The notes: generated by a model from the letters alone, not told the origin. Positions 15,705 through 23,708 are shown, numbered from the stretch's first letter. The stretch is DNA of 28,336 nucleotides from Desulfuromonadales bacterium (GCA_015688915.1 JAATGX010000198.1:1-28336), one strand, 5' to 3'. A program made the numbers and translations.

Positions 15705-16157
15705 ATGAAGATCTCACCGCTCGATATTCAGCAGCAACAGTTCAAGGGGAAGATGCTGGGGGGCCTCGATCCCAACGATGTCGACGCCTTTTTGCAGACC
15801 GTGGCCGCCGAGATGGAGAGCCTGATCCGCGAGAACAACGAGCTCAAGGAACAACAGGCCCGGAGCAACCGGGAATTGGTCACCATGGGCGAGAAGGAGA
15901 AGGACCTCCGTGAGACCATGCTGGCGGCCCAGCGCATCACCGAGGACATGAAGGCCAATGCCCGGAAGGAAGCGGATCTGATCGTGTCCGAGGCCGAGTT
16001 GAAGGCCGAGCGGATCGTCGCCGACGCCGAGAAACGATTGGTCGATATCAAGGTCAACATCGAAGAGATGCGCCGGCAGAAGATCCAGTTCGAGTCAAGC
16101 ATCAGGGGGCTTCTGGACAGCTTCGCCCGCCAGCTTTCCGGCGATGAGCCGGCCTGA
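15705..16157 (+). CDS. divIVA: DivIVA-domain coiled-coil protein
   Basis: A 150-residue coiled-coil protein. The N-terminus MKISPLDIQQQQFKGKMLGGLDPNDVDAFLQTVAAEME is the DivIVA membrane-binding module, with the usual phenylalanine and the G-x-x-DVD-x-FL pattern. From about residue 45 to 140 it is a charged helix rich in E, K and R heptads. It probably recognises curved membrane at poles or septa and recruits division or envelope proteins. ATG 15705 is five bases after the yggT stop, with GAGAGG upstream, and the gene overlaps DUF167 by 14 bases. Confidence 0.9.
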   Translation: MKISPLDIQQQQFKGKMLGGLDPNDVDAFLQTVAAEMESLIRENNELKEQQARSNRELVTMGEKEKDLRETMLAAQRITEDMKANARKEADLIVSEAELKAERIVADAEKRLVDIKVNIEEMRRQKIQFESSIRGLLDSFARQLSGDEPA

Positions 16158-16458
16158 ACCGGTCCCCTGCACCGTTGTGGAGGACGGCATCGTCCTCACG
16201 CTCCACATCCAGCCCCGGGCCTCGAAAAACGAGATTTGCGGCCTTCAGGACAACGCCCTGAAGGTCAGGCTCACCTCGCCGCCGGTGGACGGCGCGGCCA
16301 ACAAGCTCTGCCGTGAGTTTCTGGCCGGCCTGTTCTCGGTCCCCAAATCATCGATCGAGATCGTTTCCGGCGAGACCTCGCGTCACAAGCGGGTACGCGT
16401 CACCGGAGATCCCGACCGGCTCAGGCAGATGTTCGATACCATCACGCACCAGGCGTGA
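16144..16458 (+). CDS. DUF167 / YggU family protein
   Basis: A 104-residue protein with the family core LHIQPRASKNEICG, LKVRLTSPPVDGAANKLCREFLAG and IEIVSGETSRHKRVRV. It matches UPF0235/YggU in length and motifs. Function is unknown; proteins of this family are small alpha/beta folds. Its start lies within the last 14 bases of divIVA, which suggests translational coupling in the yggT-divIVA-DUF167 operon. Confidence 0.92.
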   Translation: MSRPEPVPCTVVEDGIVLTLHIQPRASKNEICGLQDNALKVRLTSPPVDGAANKLCREFLAGLFSVPKSSIEIVSGETSRHKRVRVTGDPDRLRQMFDTITHQA

Positions 16459-16557
16459 ACTACCCAATTATCGGCCCTTACGGATTCCGTCCAATCCTCG
16501 CTACCATCCGGAACCTTCTGTCAAACGGCTGAAATCAACCCACGAGAGGACATGGCA

Positions 16558-17046
16558 ATGGCACAGGCAAAGCAGGGCGACAAGGTGCGGGTTCACTATA
16601 CCGGCACTCTGGAGGATGGCAGCATATTCGATACGTCGGAAGGATTCGTGGAGGAGTGCGGTGATGAGTGCGAGGACGACGGGTGCGGATGCGTCAGCCA
16701 CCCCTCGGGACCGCTGGAATTCGTCATTGGCCAGGGGAGCCTGATCCCCGGATTCGAAGAGGCGGTTGTCGGACTGGAACCGGGGCAGAGCGTGCAGGTG
16801 AAGATCTCGGCCGACGACGCCTACGGCCAGCGCGCCGAAGAGATGGTGGCCGTGATCGAGCGTAGCGAGATCCCGGCCGAGATAAGCCCTGAACCGGGGC
16901 AGCGGATGGAGGTCGTGCTCCAGGACGGCACCCCCCTGCCGGTCGTTATTACCGAGGTGACCGACACCTCCGTCACGCTGGATGCAAACCACCCCCTGGC
17001 GGGGCTGGACCTGACCTTCGACATCCGGCTGGTTGAGATCCTGTAG
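16558..17046 (+). CDS. SlyD-like FKBP peptidyl-prolyl isomerase with cysteine-rich insert
   Basis: A 162-residue cytoplasmic isomerase/chaperone. The FKBP part has VRVHYTGTLEDGSIFDTS, then PLEFVIGQGSLIPGFEEAVVGLEPGQ. The inserted flap (SlyD IF) domain follows AYGQR, and LDANHPLAGLDLTFDI closes the fold, as in SlyD. Unlike E. coli SlyD there is no histidine-rich tail. Instead an approximately 20-residue insert after FDTS holds C34, C38, C43 and C45 with many acids and H48, a likely metal site. ATG 16558 is preferred over ATG 16552: GAGAGGA ends at 16550, giving seven bases rather than one. The gene follows DUF167 by about 100 bases and is closed by a terminator. Confidence 0.9.
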   Translation: MAQAKQGDKVRVHYTGTLEDGSIFDTSEGFVEECGDECEDDGCGCVSHPSGPLEFVIGQGSLIPGFEEAVVGLEPGQSVQVKISADDAYGQRAEEMVAVIERSEIPAEISPEPGQRMEVVLQDGTPLPVVITEVTDTSVTLDANHPLAGLDLTFDIRLVEIL

Positions 17047-17071
17047 CGCATCTTCCACTAATCAGATACGT

Positions 17072-17110
17072 AAAAAGGCCGCTGACGACATGTCAACGGC
17101 CTTTCTGTTT
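17072..17110. terminator. Bidirectional terminator between the FKBP and zinc-ribbon genes
   Basis: GGCCGCTGAC (17077-17086) pairs with GTCAACGGCC (17092-17101) with one mismatch and a five-base loop. It is followed by TTTCTGTTT on the plus strand and by TTTTT on the minus strand. The flanking genes converge, so it serves both. Confidence 0.85.
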
Positions 17111-17129
17111 GAGTTCCTCTGCGGCGAGA

Positions 17130-18485
17130 CTATTGCGGTTTCCCCGCGGCGGCCACCGTCGATCCCGCCGGCTCGACACCGTAGTCCTTTGCCTCGGCCG
17201 GTGGCTTGGCGATAACGATCACGAAAGGAATGGCTCCGCCGGGAGCCACTTCCATGTTGGCCAGAGAATCGCCGAACTGGTTGGCCATGGCCGCCTCGAT
17301 CTTGTCCAGGGACAGGGTGGACAACTGCGCCGGTGTCAGCGGGTTGCCGCAGTAGGCGCTCTTCGAGGCCAGTACCTGCCCGTTGGCGCCATAGACCATC
17401 CCCTTGACCTGGATGGCGGCGCGCGGTTTCGTGAAGCCGTTGACCGCTTCGCCGGTGATGACCAGCAGATCGCCGATCACCGGATTTTTCATGAACGAGG
17501 CATTCACGGCGCGTACCGTTATCCTGCCCGCCTCCGCCACAACCTTCCCCTTGTCCTCCAAAAACATGGTGTAGCCGAAGAACCCGAGCACCGTCACGAC
17601 AACCACCGCGATTACGGCGATCAGCGCACCGAACAGGGAACTCTGCTTGCGGCGTGAGGCAATGGAGAGCGGCGGCAATTCCTCTCCGGCTGCCTGCGGC
17701 GCCACCACGGCCGGCCCCGGTTCCCTGCTGCCCGGGGCATTCGTATCGCTGGCAAGCCCCGACGCTCCGTGTGCCTCGTCCCGGGAGGTCTCCCCAATCA
17801 ATTCCGGTCCACCGGCAGCGGCCTTCACCGGTTCATCCGTCTGTCCGCCGCCAAACGAGAAGCCTTCCAGACTGAAAGACTCCTCGACCTTTGGCGCGGG
17901 CTCGGCCGGCGAAAGCGACGCCTCCTCGACGGCAACGGCATCCGGCGCAGCCGTGGAATCGGTAATTCCACCCGCCCGGGTGTCGAAGGCGAACCGCTCT
18001 GCCGCCTCATCGGAATGCGATGTCGCCGGCTGCTCGCCGGAACCGACCTCGCCGCCAAAGTAGAAATCTCCAAAATCAAGCTCGCCGGCAGCGGAAACGG
18101 GCGCCGATTCCTCCTGAGGCGCGGTGAATCCGCCCAGCTCGGGATTTACCCCTTGATCGGCAAAATCGCTGGAAACAAAATCGGAATAATCAAAACCGGC
18201 GGCGGATGAGGCCGCCAAGGCAGGGTTTTCCCGCTGGAGGTCGGATGGCGGAACAGGCTCTTCCCCGGGGGTGAGGGCGACGCTCTCATCGAGCATGGCG
18301 CTGAAATCGGGCTGGGGCTGATTGAACATGTCGTCAAGATCGGGTTGAGCTTCCGTATCGGGCAGATCCTTTTTGACGGTAAACACGTGCCGGCACTTGG
18401 CGCAACGGACCTTGACCCCTTTGTCCGTGACCTTGGAATCATCGAGCCTGAACTTCGTGCTGCACTGTTCACACTGGATAATCAT
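17130..18485 (-). CDS. Zinc-ribbon (MJ0042-type) and DUF3426 membrane protein
   Basis: A 451-residue single-pass membrane protein. Residues 1-35 form a zinc ribbon with C5, C8, C28 and C31 (CEQC and CAKC pairs). A long acidic, low-complexity linker (about 40-275) is rich in D, E, P, F and G, with repeated FGG/FxFG-like pieces. One transmembrane helix follows (LFGALIAVIAVVVVTVLGFFGY, about 285-307). The C-terminal domain is DUF3426-like, with VRAVNASFMKNPVIGDLLVITGEAVN and conserved YCGNPLT. GGGGAGG lies five bases before the ATG. Such proteins are widespread in Delta- and Gammaproteobacteria; function is unknown, and the topology suggests a cytoplasmic zinc sensor linked to a periplasmic domain. 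Confidence 0.85.
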   Translation of the reverse strand: MIIQCEQCSTKFRLDDSKVTDKGVKVRCAKCRHVFTVKKDLPDTEAQPDLDDMFNQPQPDFSAMLDESVALTPGEEPVPPSDLQRENPALAASSAAGFDYSDFVSSDFADQGVNPELGGFTAPQEESAPVSAAGELDFGDFYFGGEVGSGEQPATSHSDEAAERFAFDTRAGGITDSTAAPDAVAVEEASLSPAEPAPKVEESFSLEGFSFGGGQTDEPVKAAAGGPELIGETSRDEAHGASGLASDTNAPGSREPGPAVVAPQAAGEELPPLSIASRRKQSSLFGALIAVIAVVVVTVLGFFGYTMFLEDKGKVVAEAGRITVRAVNASFMKNPVIGDLLVITGEAVNGFTKPRAAIQVKGMVYGANGQVLASKSAYCGNPLTPAQLSTLSLDKIEAAMANQFGDSLANMEVAPGGAIPFVIVIAKPPAEAKDYGVEPAGSTVAAAGKPQ

Positions 18486-18556
18486 CTACGCCTCCCCGCC
18501 AAGTAAGTAGTGTCACTGTACGCCGTACGGCCATGTAACTATTTGAAACAGCGTGT

Positions 18557-18585
18557 TCTATATCAGAAAGGGTTAAGAGTGTCAA
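18557..18585 (-). promoter_or_regulatory. Sigma70 promoter of the zinc-ribbon gene
   Basis: On the minus strand a perfect TTGACA (18585-18580) is followed after 17 bases by TATAGA (18562-18557), five of six matches to the -10. A perfect 10-base palindrome GCCGTACGGC (18531-18522) lies between it and the gene. Confidence 0.7.
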
Positions 18586-18599
18586 TTTTTTAACTGTCG

Positions 18600-19532
18600 T
18601 CAAGCGGCATTGATGCTGCGTTGCGGACAGATTTCGGCAATGGCGCAGACAAGGCAGGTGACGGGATCGACGCCATCACATTTTTCGGAAATTCCCAGAT
18701 GGGCCAGGGAAAAATCGTATTTCACCGGGTCGGATGGGTCGAATCGCCGCAGGCTGGCGGTGATCTCCCGCGCCATGCGCCAGTCGGCGCTCTTGCGGCG
18801 GGAGAAGCCCAGATAGCCGCAGATGCGCTGGATATGGGTATCCACGGGGATAACCAGGTGGGCGGGGGAGACGCCGTGCCAGAGGCCGAGATCGATGCCG
18901 TCCTTCGGCCGCACCATCCAGCGCAGGAACATGCAGAGCCGCTTGCAGGCGCTGCCCGAGGCCGGGGCCGGAAACAGGAAGGGGAAATAGGAATCGGCGG
19001 GAATGGCGGCGGCGCCGAACACCGGCCGGTAATCCTGGGCCAGCACGCCGGAGGTGTAGCCGTTCAGCGACTGGGTCACGTCCTCCGCTTCGGGGTCATG
19101 GAAACGCAGGAAAAAGTCGTTGACGCTTCCCGACTGCTCGATCATCAGCCGGATGGCCCAGAGCAGGGCGCACAGGTCGCGGCCGTCGTTGAAACGATGC
19201 TTGAAGCCGCTGAAGGTGCGCAGCCCCTTCTTCGGGTCGAAACGTTCCACGTAGCGCCGCGGCGAAGGGCCGAGGGCCGCGAAGATCGTCTCCAGGGTGC
19301 GCAGGATGATCTTGATGCCGCCATAGGCAAAGGCGGAGGCGATCACCGCCGCGACCTCCCGGTCCGCCGGGTCTGTATAACGATGGCAGAACGAGAGCGG
19401 GTCATTGGCCAGATGCAGGGGAGAGCGCGCCTCGTAGAGGCGATCGAGGATGGCTTTGATGCCGGGGGTCGGTTCCGGCCGGACCATCACAGCCGCCTTC
19501 GACACTGTTTTGCGACCGTTGATGCTACCCAC
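18600..19532 (-). CDS. TIGR02757 family protein with C-terminal four-cysteine motif
   Basis: A 310-residue protein of the TIGR02757/DUF2400 family. Family-like segments are DPLSFCHRYTDPADREVAAVIASAFAYGG, RFNDGRDLCALLWAI and DGIDLGLWHGVSPAHLVIPVDTH. PVDTHIQRICGYLGF resembles the VDTH segment of HhH-GPD DNA glycosylases. The C-terminus has C285-x7-C293-x2-C296-x5-C302, close to the iron-sulfur loop of endonuclease III (C-x6-C-x2-C-x5-C). The glycosylase helix-hairpin-helix with its lysine (LPGVGxKTA) is not visible, so DNA-repair activity is doubtful. The start is uncertain: GTG 19532, or the ATG at 19487 that begins MVRPEPTPG and lies after AAGGCGG. Confidence 0.85.
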   Translation of the reverse strand: MGSINGRKTVSKAAVMVRPEPTPGIKAILDRLYEARSPLHLANDPLSFCHRYTDPADREVAAVIASAFAYGGIKIILRTLETIFAALGPSPRRYVERFDPKKGLRTFSGFKHRFNDGRDLCALLWAIRLMIEQSGSVNDFFLRFHDPEAEDVTQSLNGYTSGVLAQDYRPVFGAAAIPADSYFPFLFPAPASGSACKRLCMFLRWMVRPKDGIDLGLWHGVSPAHLVIPVDTHIQRICGYLGFSRRKSADWRMAREITASLRRFDPSDPVKYDFSLAHLGISEKCDGVDPVTCLVCAIAEICPQRSINAA

Positions 19533-19623
19533 ACAAACACCCCTTTGCCGAATATGGAAATGAGCCGCCGGAGACGTACCCCTGTATACCCCATTTCATG
19601 GGAAATGTGAACCACCCCTTCCC

Positions 19624-19648
19624 CCGCTTTGCCGGGACGGCGAAGCGG
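19624..19648. repeat. Hairpin in the intergenic region before the small unknown gene
   Basis: CCGCTTTGCC (19624-19633) and GGCGAAGCGG (19639-19648) form a 10-bp stem (one G-U pair) with loop GGGAC. No T-run follows, so it is not a standard terminator. The rest of the 229-base gap (19533-19761) shows nothing else I can name. Confidence 0.5.
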
Positions 19649-19761
19649 ACCTCATGTGAAGAACAGGTTGTGGCACGCGCACATTTCGGTTAATAATGCA
19701 CATGGTCGCGTAGCCCCCACATGACATAACGCCTTGTTTCCAAATCCCGGAGGCACCTCGC

Positions 19762-20076
19762 ATGATACTCAACAACAACAGCCTGCCATGGCCCATGAGC
19801 ACCGGGCTGAAGGCCATCATCCTGAAACACCTCGCACATCGGCAGACGGCGACGGTCCTCTCGTTCAGCGACCGGAACAGCACGCATGAACCGGTTGAAA
19901 TAGCCGTCGACGTCGATGGGAGCATCATTCACATTCTTATGGATGCGATTCCCCTGGCGCTGGAGGAACAGGGAGTGATGTGCGACTGGGACAGGACGTT
20001 CGTGGAGCATTACCGCCTGGGTGGGTATCAGGTGGAGATCCTGCCGCTCATAGAGCTTGAAGAACTGGCGAGTTGA
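19762..20076 (+). CDS. Hypothetical protein, 104 aa
   Basis: A small soluble protein that I do not recognise. It begins MILNNNSLPWPMSTGLKAIILKHLAH, has an alternating hydrophobic/acidic middle (EIAVDVDGSIIHILMDA) suggesting beta strands, and ends in an acidic helix (EILPLIELEELAS). GGAGG lies eight bases before the ATG. The gene is flanked by a hairpin upstream and a strong terminator right after its stop, so it is transcribed alone. The good ribosome-binding site and terminator make it a real gene despite the lack of family signal. Confidence 0.75.
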   Translation: MILNNNSLPWPMSTGLKAIILKHLAHRQTATVLSFSDRNSTHEPVEIAVDVDGSIIHILMDAIPLALEEQGVMCDWDRTFVEHYRLGGYQVEILPLIELEELAS

Positions 20077-20079
20077 CAC

Positions 20080-20120
20080 AAGGAGAGGGCGATCCCGGAA
20101 GGAATCGCCCTCTCCTTTCA
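20080..20120. terminator. Strong bidirectional terminator hairpin
   Basis: Fourteen-base perfect arms AAGGAGAGGGCGAT (20080-20093) and ATCGCCCTCTCCTT (20104-20117) have a ten-base loop. It lies four bases after the 104-aa gene and just beyond the galT stop on the other strand, so it serves both convergent genes. Confidence 0.85.
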
Positions 20121-20145
20121 TGAAGATCGTCCCCCGGAAATCGCC

Positions 20146-21171
20146 TCACACCTCGGCATCGCGCAGGAACTCGGCCGCATCCTCGGGCGAGGTGGGATTG
20201 ATGAAGAAGCCGGTGCCCCATTCGAAGCCGGCCACCTGGGTCAAACGCGGGACCAGTTCGATATGCCAGTGGTAATCGTACTCCAGGGAACTCCAGTGTT
20301 CGGGCTTGCCGGGGCGCCGGTGCATGGGGGGTGCCGTGTGCAGGATGAAGTTGTACGGGGCATCGCGCAGGACCGTCTTCACCCTGAGCAGCATATCCTT
20401 CATGGCAACCGCCAGTTCAGCCAGTTGGGCGTCGTTCATCAGGGCAAAGTCATGGCTGTGCCGCTTGGGATAGAGCCTGAGCTCGAAGGGAGAACAGGAG
20501 GCATAGGGGGTCAGGATGACGTAGTTGGCGAATTCCCTCACCACACGCTCACCGCTTTTCAGTTCGGATTCGATCAGGTCGCAGAAGATGCAACGTTCCT
20601 TGGTGTTGAAATAGTTGCGAGCCACCTTGAGCTGGGTGGTGGCCACCGGCGGCAGGAGCGGCACGGCGATCAACTGGCTGTGGGAGTGGTGCAGGGTCGC
20701 GCCGGCGCGGGTGCCGTGGTTTTTGAACAGCACCATGTAGCGGAAGCGGAAATCCTTGCGCAGGTCAAGGTAACGGGAACGGTAGGCGATCAGCACCCCG
20801 GTGATCTCGCCGGGCGTCAGATCGGCCAGTGAACGGTCGTGGTCAGGGGTTTCGATGATCACCTCGTGGGCGCCGATGCCGTTCATCACGTCGTACAGTC
20901 CGTGACCGCGATTGTTCAACTCCCCTTCGACCCGGAGGGCCGGGTATTTGTTGGGGATCACCCGCACCTGCCAGGTGGCGGTGTTGGGCATGCCGCTGGA
21001 GCGGATGGCGAAGATCTCCGGCGGGGTCTTGTCCTCGTTGCCGTAACAGAAGGGGCAGGCGGTCACGTTGGTGCGTTCTTCCTCCACCTGGAAGTCGCGC
21101 GGCCGGCGGCCGCGCTCCGTGGCGATGATCACCCAGTACAGCTTTATCGGGTCCCAGCGAAGTTCTGACAT
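20146..21171 (-). CDS. galT: Galactose-1-phosphate uridylyltransferase
   Basis: A 341-residue HIT-superfamily nucleotidyltransferase of the Leloir pathway, exchanging UMP between UDP-glucose and galactose-1-phosphate. Motifs seen: ELRWDPIKLYWVIIATERGRRP at the N-terminus, CPFC (zinc), VRVIPNKYPAL, the active-site segment HHSHSQLIAVPLLP with the nucleophilic histidine in HSH, and a second cysteine pair in CIFCDLI. GHGLYDVMNGIGAHEVIIETPDH is also typical. ATG 21171 has GGAGG four bases upstream and the expected start; an in-frame extension would translate a repetitive hairpin region. It lies after the GH57 gene on the same strand, which suggests a glycogen or alpha-glucan/sugar-nucleotide role. 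Confidence 0.92.
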   Translation of the reverse strand: MSELRWDPIKLYWVIIATERGRRPRDFQVEEERTNVTACPFCYGNEDKTPPEIFAIRSSGMPNTATWQVRVIPNKYPALRVEGELNNRGHGLYDVMNGIGAHEVIIETPDHDRSLADLTPGEITGVLIAYRSRYLDLRKDFRFRYMVLFKNHGTRAGATLHHSHSQLIAVPLLPPVATTQLKVARNYFNTKERCIFCDLIESELKSGERVVREFANYVILTPYASCSPFELRLYPKRHSHDFALMNDAQLAELAVAMKDMLLRVKTVLRDAPYNFILHTAPPMHRRPGKPEHWSSLEYDYHWHIELVPRLTQVAGFEWGTGFFINPTSPEDAAEFLRDAEV

Positions 21172-21198
21172 TTTTCCTCCAAGGGGAATCAGGGACCA

Positions 21199-21254
21199 GG
21201 GACTGGGGACTAGTGATTGGCAACGTCTTTTACCAGTCCCTAATCCCCAGTCCC
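21199..21254. repeat. Imperfect inverted repeat between the GH57 and galT genes
   Basis: Two 22-base arms (21199-21220, beginning GGGACTGGGGAC; 21233-21254, ending CCCCAGTCCC) pair with three mismatches around a 12-base loop. The preceding bases repeat the same GGGACCAGGGAC style. This repetitive GGGACTGG composition is typical of small dispersed elements. It fills nearly the whole gap between the two genes and may act as an RNA processing or partial termination hairpin. Confidence 0.7.
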
Positions 21255-21257
21255 AAT

Positions 21258-23456
21258 TTAAATCAGCCAATTATCCAGTTCGATGTCCGGCCCTTCATAA
21301 TACAGCATCAACGGCGCGTCCGACGGCCACCTGCCTATCTCCTCGTTATCCCGCACCAGGGTTATATACGCGAACAGCTTGCTCTTGGGGGCCAGCCGCA
21401 AGGCGTCCAGCGGAATGCTGACCTCGCAGGTCCTGGCGATCTTCCAGTGGCTGTGGCCGCGGGTCGGCACCCAGACGTTGTTCTCCTTGACCTGCAACAA
21501 CCCCTCGTCACTGCGCATCTGGAGCGGCAGGCGGTATTCCCGGTCGCAGATCAGGTGCAGGTTGAGCACGTCCATCTCCCTGAGCAGGCGCGCAAGCTCC
21601 TGGATGCCGTCGATGCGGAAAAAGGCCGATTGTTTGTTGTAACCGTAGTAGAAGCTTTGCAGCATGCGGTCCGAGGAATGCATGGCCGAGCCCTGGCGGG
21701 TCAGGTCGTACAATCCGGCCGCCAGCCATTCGAAGTAGTCGCTGATCCGGCCATCGATCTCCGGATCGATGAAGGCCGCCGGTTCGCGGATCAGGCCCGC
21801 CGGGTTCTTCTTCTTGATCGGTTCCAGCAGTTCCCGCGGTACATCCAGCCCCAGCAGGCGGTAGACGTTGGTCAGGTGCTGGCGGAAGAGCCGGTCGAAA
21901 CGGTCGCTGTGGGGCGAGAAATGGTCGTCGCCGTACCACCAGAACCAATCGCTCCCTTCGGCGGCGTAGAGTGAACGGCAGATCATCTCCGCCGTTTCAT
22001 CGCCCCCGTCGCCCGTCTGCTCCCCCGCCAGGATGGCCGCCACGGCCGGGTTGCGGGCAACCGCAGCCGCCCGCGCCCGGGCCACCAGATCCCAGGCCAG
22101 GTTCTCCTCGGGATGGCCGATCCAGATGCCGTAGTTGGCGTTGATCCACGAGCCGGGATGGATGCCGTGCAACCGGCCGTCAAAATGGGTATGGGCCAGG
22201 ACGTCGGAACAGAGGGTCAGGTTCAGGTCAGGGGAATGGGCGATGCCGCGGTACATCCCGCCGAGGAAGTCGTAGGCGTTGTTGGGGTAGTATTCCCAGG
22301 CGTTTTCGCCATCCAGGATGATCGGTATCACCCGTCCTTCGCCGCCAAGACGGTTCCTGATGGCGTGCAGCCGGCCGCAGAAGTCGGCCGTCGCCCGGCC
22401 GGCGTCCCATTGGGAATAGGTGAAACCGACCAGGTCGGAGAGCTGGTGATCACGGAAAAAGGCCCCCACCTCGCCGTGCCGGCAGGAGAAGCGCCAGGGG
22501 CGGTAAAGCCGTTCCTTGTGGTCGCCCAGGCCGCCATCCATGCTCTTGGCCAGGATCTCCTCATCCGTGGCGATCCAGCCGATGCCGCAATCGGCGATGA
22601 TCTCCATCACCTCGGTGCAGACCGATACCACAGACGGCCACAAGCCGTTGGGAACAAAACCGAAAACCTTTTCGAAGTAGGCCAGTCCCCGCCGGATTTG
22701 GGCGCGGGCATCTTCGGGATGCTGGAAACGCTCGGTCGGCAACGCCACACGCGGCATGGCTGTCCGGGCGATACGGGTATCGCACAAGAGCGGCAGGATG
22801 GGGTGATAATAGGGGGAGACGGACAGCTCGACGCGTTTTTCCTCGTGGAGCCGCTTGTAAAGCGGGATGATGGACTGCAACACCTCCTGCTGGGTCACAA
22901 AGAGCAGCTTTTTTTCGGCAGGGGTAAAGTCCTCTCCCTTGGCCACCATTTCCGCGAAAAACGGGAAGCGCCGCCGGGCTGCCTCACCGGTCCAGGAGAG
23001 GAAGAACCAGACCTGCAGGTCCAAGAGGTCCTGGTCGGTGAAGTGCCGCACCCGGTCCCGGGCGCTGCCCGGCTTCCCCTCGCCGGCCATGTAGAGCAGT
23101 TCCAGGTAGCGCCGGGAGGGCTCGATCATCCGCTGCCGGTTGGCCGAGAAGAAGTTCTCCAACAGGAAGATGCGGTCGTCCTCCCCCAGGTCCGCCGGGG
23201 CGGCCTTGCCCTTTTCCAGGAACGGATCCACGGCGGTTCCAGCGGCATAGTCCAGGAGTTGTTCGATCAGGGAGGGCACCAGGTTGAACACCGCCTTGGC
23301 GCCAGGGGTGTCCTCCACGATGGCCGGCATGTCGAAATAGTCCTTGATGCCGTGCAGGTAGGTCCACGGGAGCGCGTATTCGTTTTTCAGCGGGTCCTTG
23401 TAGTACGGCTGGTGCATGTGCCATACGATGACCACGTCAAGAGGGGTTGTGGGCAT
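21258..23456 (-). CDS. GH57 family alpha-amylase-like protein
   Basis: A 732-residue member of glycoside hydrolase family 57. The N-terminus VVIVWHMHQPYYKDP is conserved region 1 (HQP). Region 3 reads GLWPSVVSVCTEVMEII, followed by GIGWIATDEEIL. Region 4 reads IPIILDGENAWEYYPNN with the acid/base aspartate D382. In active relatives region 3 is GxWPSEGSVS, and the glutamate is the nucleophile; here it is valine (V276). The C-terminal third looks like the usual beta-rich domain. It may therefore be a non-catalytic or altered homologue acting on glycogen or other alpha-glucans. The gene precedes galT. The start at 23456 (MPTTPLDVVIVWHMHQP) fits the family. Confidence 0.88.
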   Translation of the reverse strand: MPTTPLDVVIVWHMHQPYYKDPLKNEYALPWTYLHGIKDYFDMPAIVEDTPGAKAVFNLVPSLIEQLLDYAAGTAVDPFLEKGKAAPADLGEDDRIFLLENFFSANRQRMIEPSRRYLELLYMAGEGKPGSARDRVRHFTDQDLLDLQVWFFLSWTGEAARRRFPFFAEMVAKGEDFTPAEKKLLFVTQQEVLQSIIPLYKRLHEEKRVELSVSPYYHPILPLLCDTRIARTAMPRVALPTERFQHPEDARAQIRRGLAYFEKVFGFVPNGLWPSVVSVCTEVMEIIADCGIGWIATDEEILAKSMDGGLGDHKERLYRPWRFSCRHGEVGAFFRDHQLSDLVGFTYSQWDAGRATADFCGRLHAIRNRLGGEGRVIPIILDGENAWEYYPNNAYDFLGGMYRGIAHSPDLNLTLCSDVLAHTHFDGRLHGIHPGSWINANYGIWIGHPEENLAWDLVARARAAAVARNPAVAAILAGEQTGDGGDETAEMICRSLYAAEGSDWFWWYGDDHFSPHSDRFDRLFRQHLTNVYRLLGLDVPRELLEPIKKKNPAGLIREPAAFIDPEIDGRISDYFEWLAAGLYDLTRQGSAMHSSDRMLQSFYYGYNKQSAFFRIDGIQELARLLREMDVLNLHLICDREYRLPLQMRSDEGLLQVKENNVWVPTRGHSHWKIARTCEVSIPLDALRLAPKSKLFAYITLVRDNEEIGRWPSDAPLMLYYEGPDIELDNWLI

Positions 23457-23558
23457 GTTAGCCTCGGGCTGACAACATCAGTTGATTCGGCAAATCCAGC
23501 CAACCACGTTGCACAAGCCGTTGCCATGCGATACGTATGTGCTGCGGCCTGAACATCC

Positions 23559-23708
23559 TCATCTTGCGGGTACTCCACTGTTGTACGGAACTAATCGCGG
23601 AATCTTCATCCATTGCTCTGCGAATGCCCGTTCAATCATAGGACGCACCGTATTAACCAGCGCCTCAGCATCAGCCTTGAGCAGATTGTCCTGTGCAAAC
23701 TCGATCAT
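23559..23708 (-). pseudogene. DarG-like macrodomain antitoxin remnant with internal deletion
   Basis: The frame starts at ATG 23708 (GAGGTG eight bases upstream) and ends at TGA 23559, 49 codons. It begins MIEFAQDNLLKADAEALVNTV, a near-perfect start of the macrodomain of DarG (MIxFTQGNLLxADAEALVNTVN). It then jumps to RPMIERAFAE, which resembles the end of the same domain (the VRPxIExAF helix). The roughly 100-plus residues between, including the ADP-ribose pocket, are missing. The following sequence has no macrodomain similarity. A functional antitoxin is not possible. It overlaps the end of the darT remnant, as in intact darTG operons. Confidence 0.7.
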
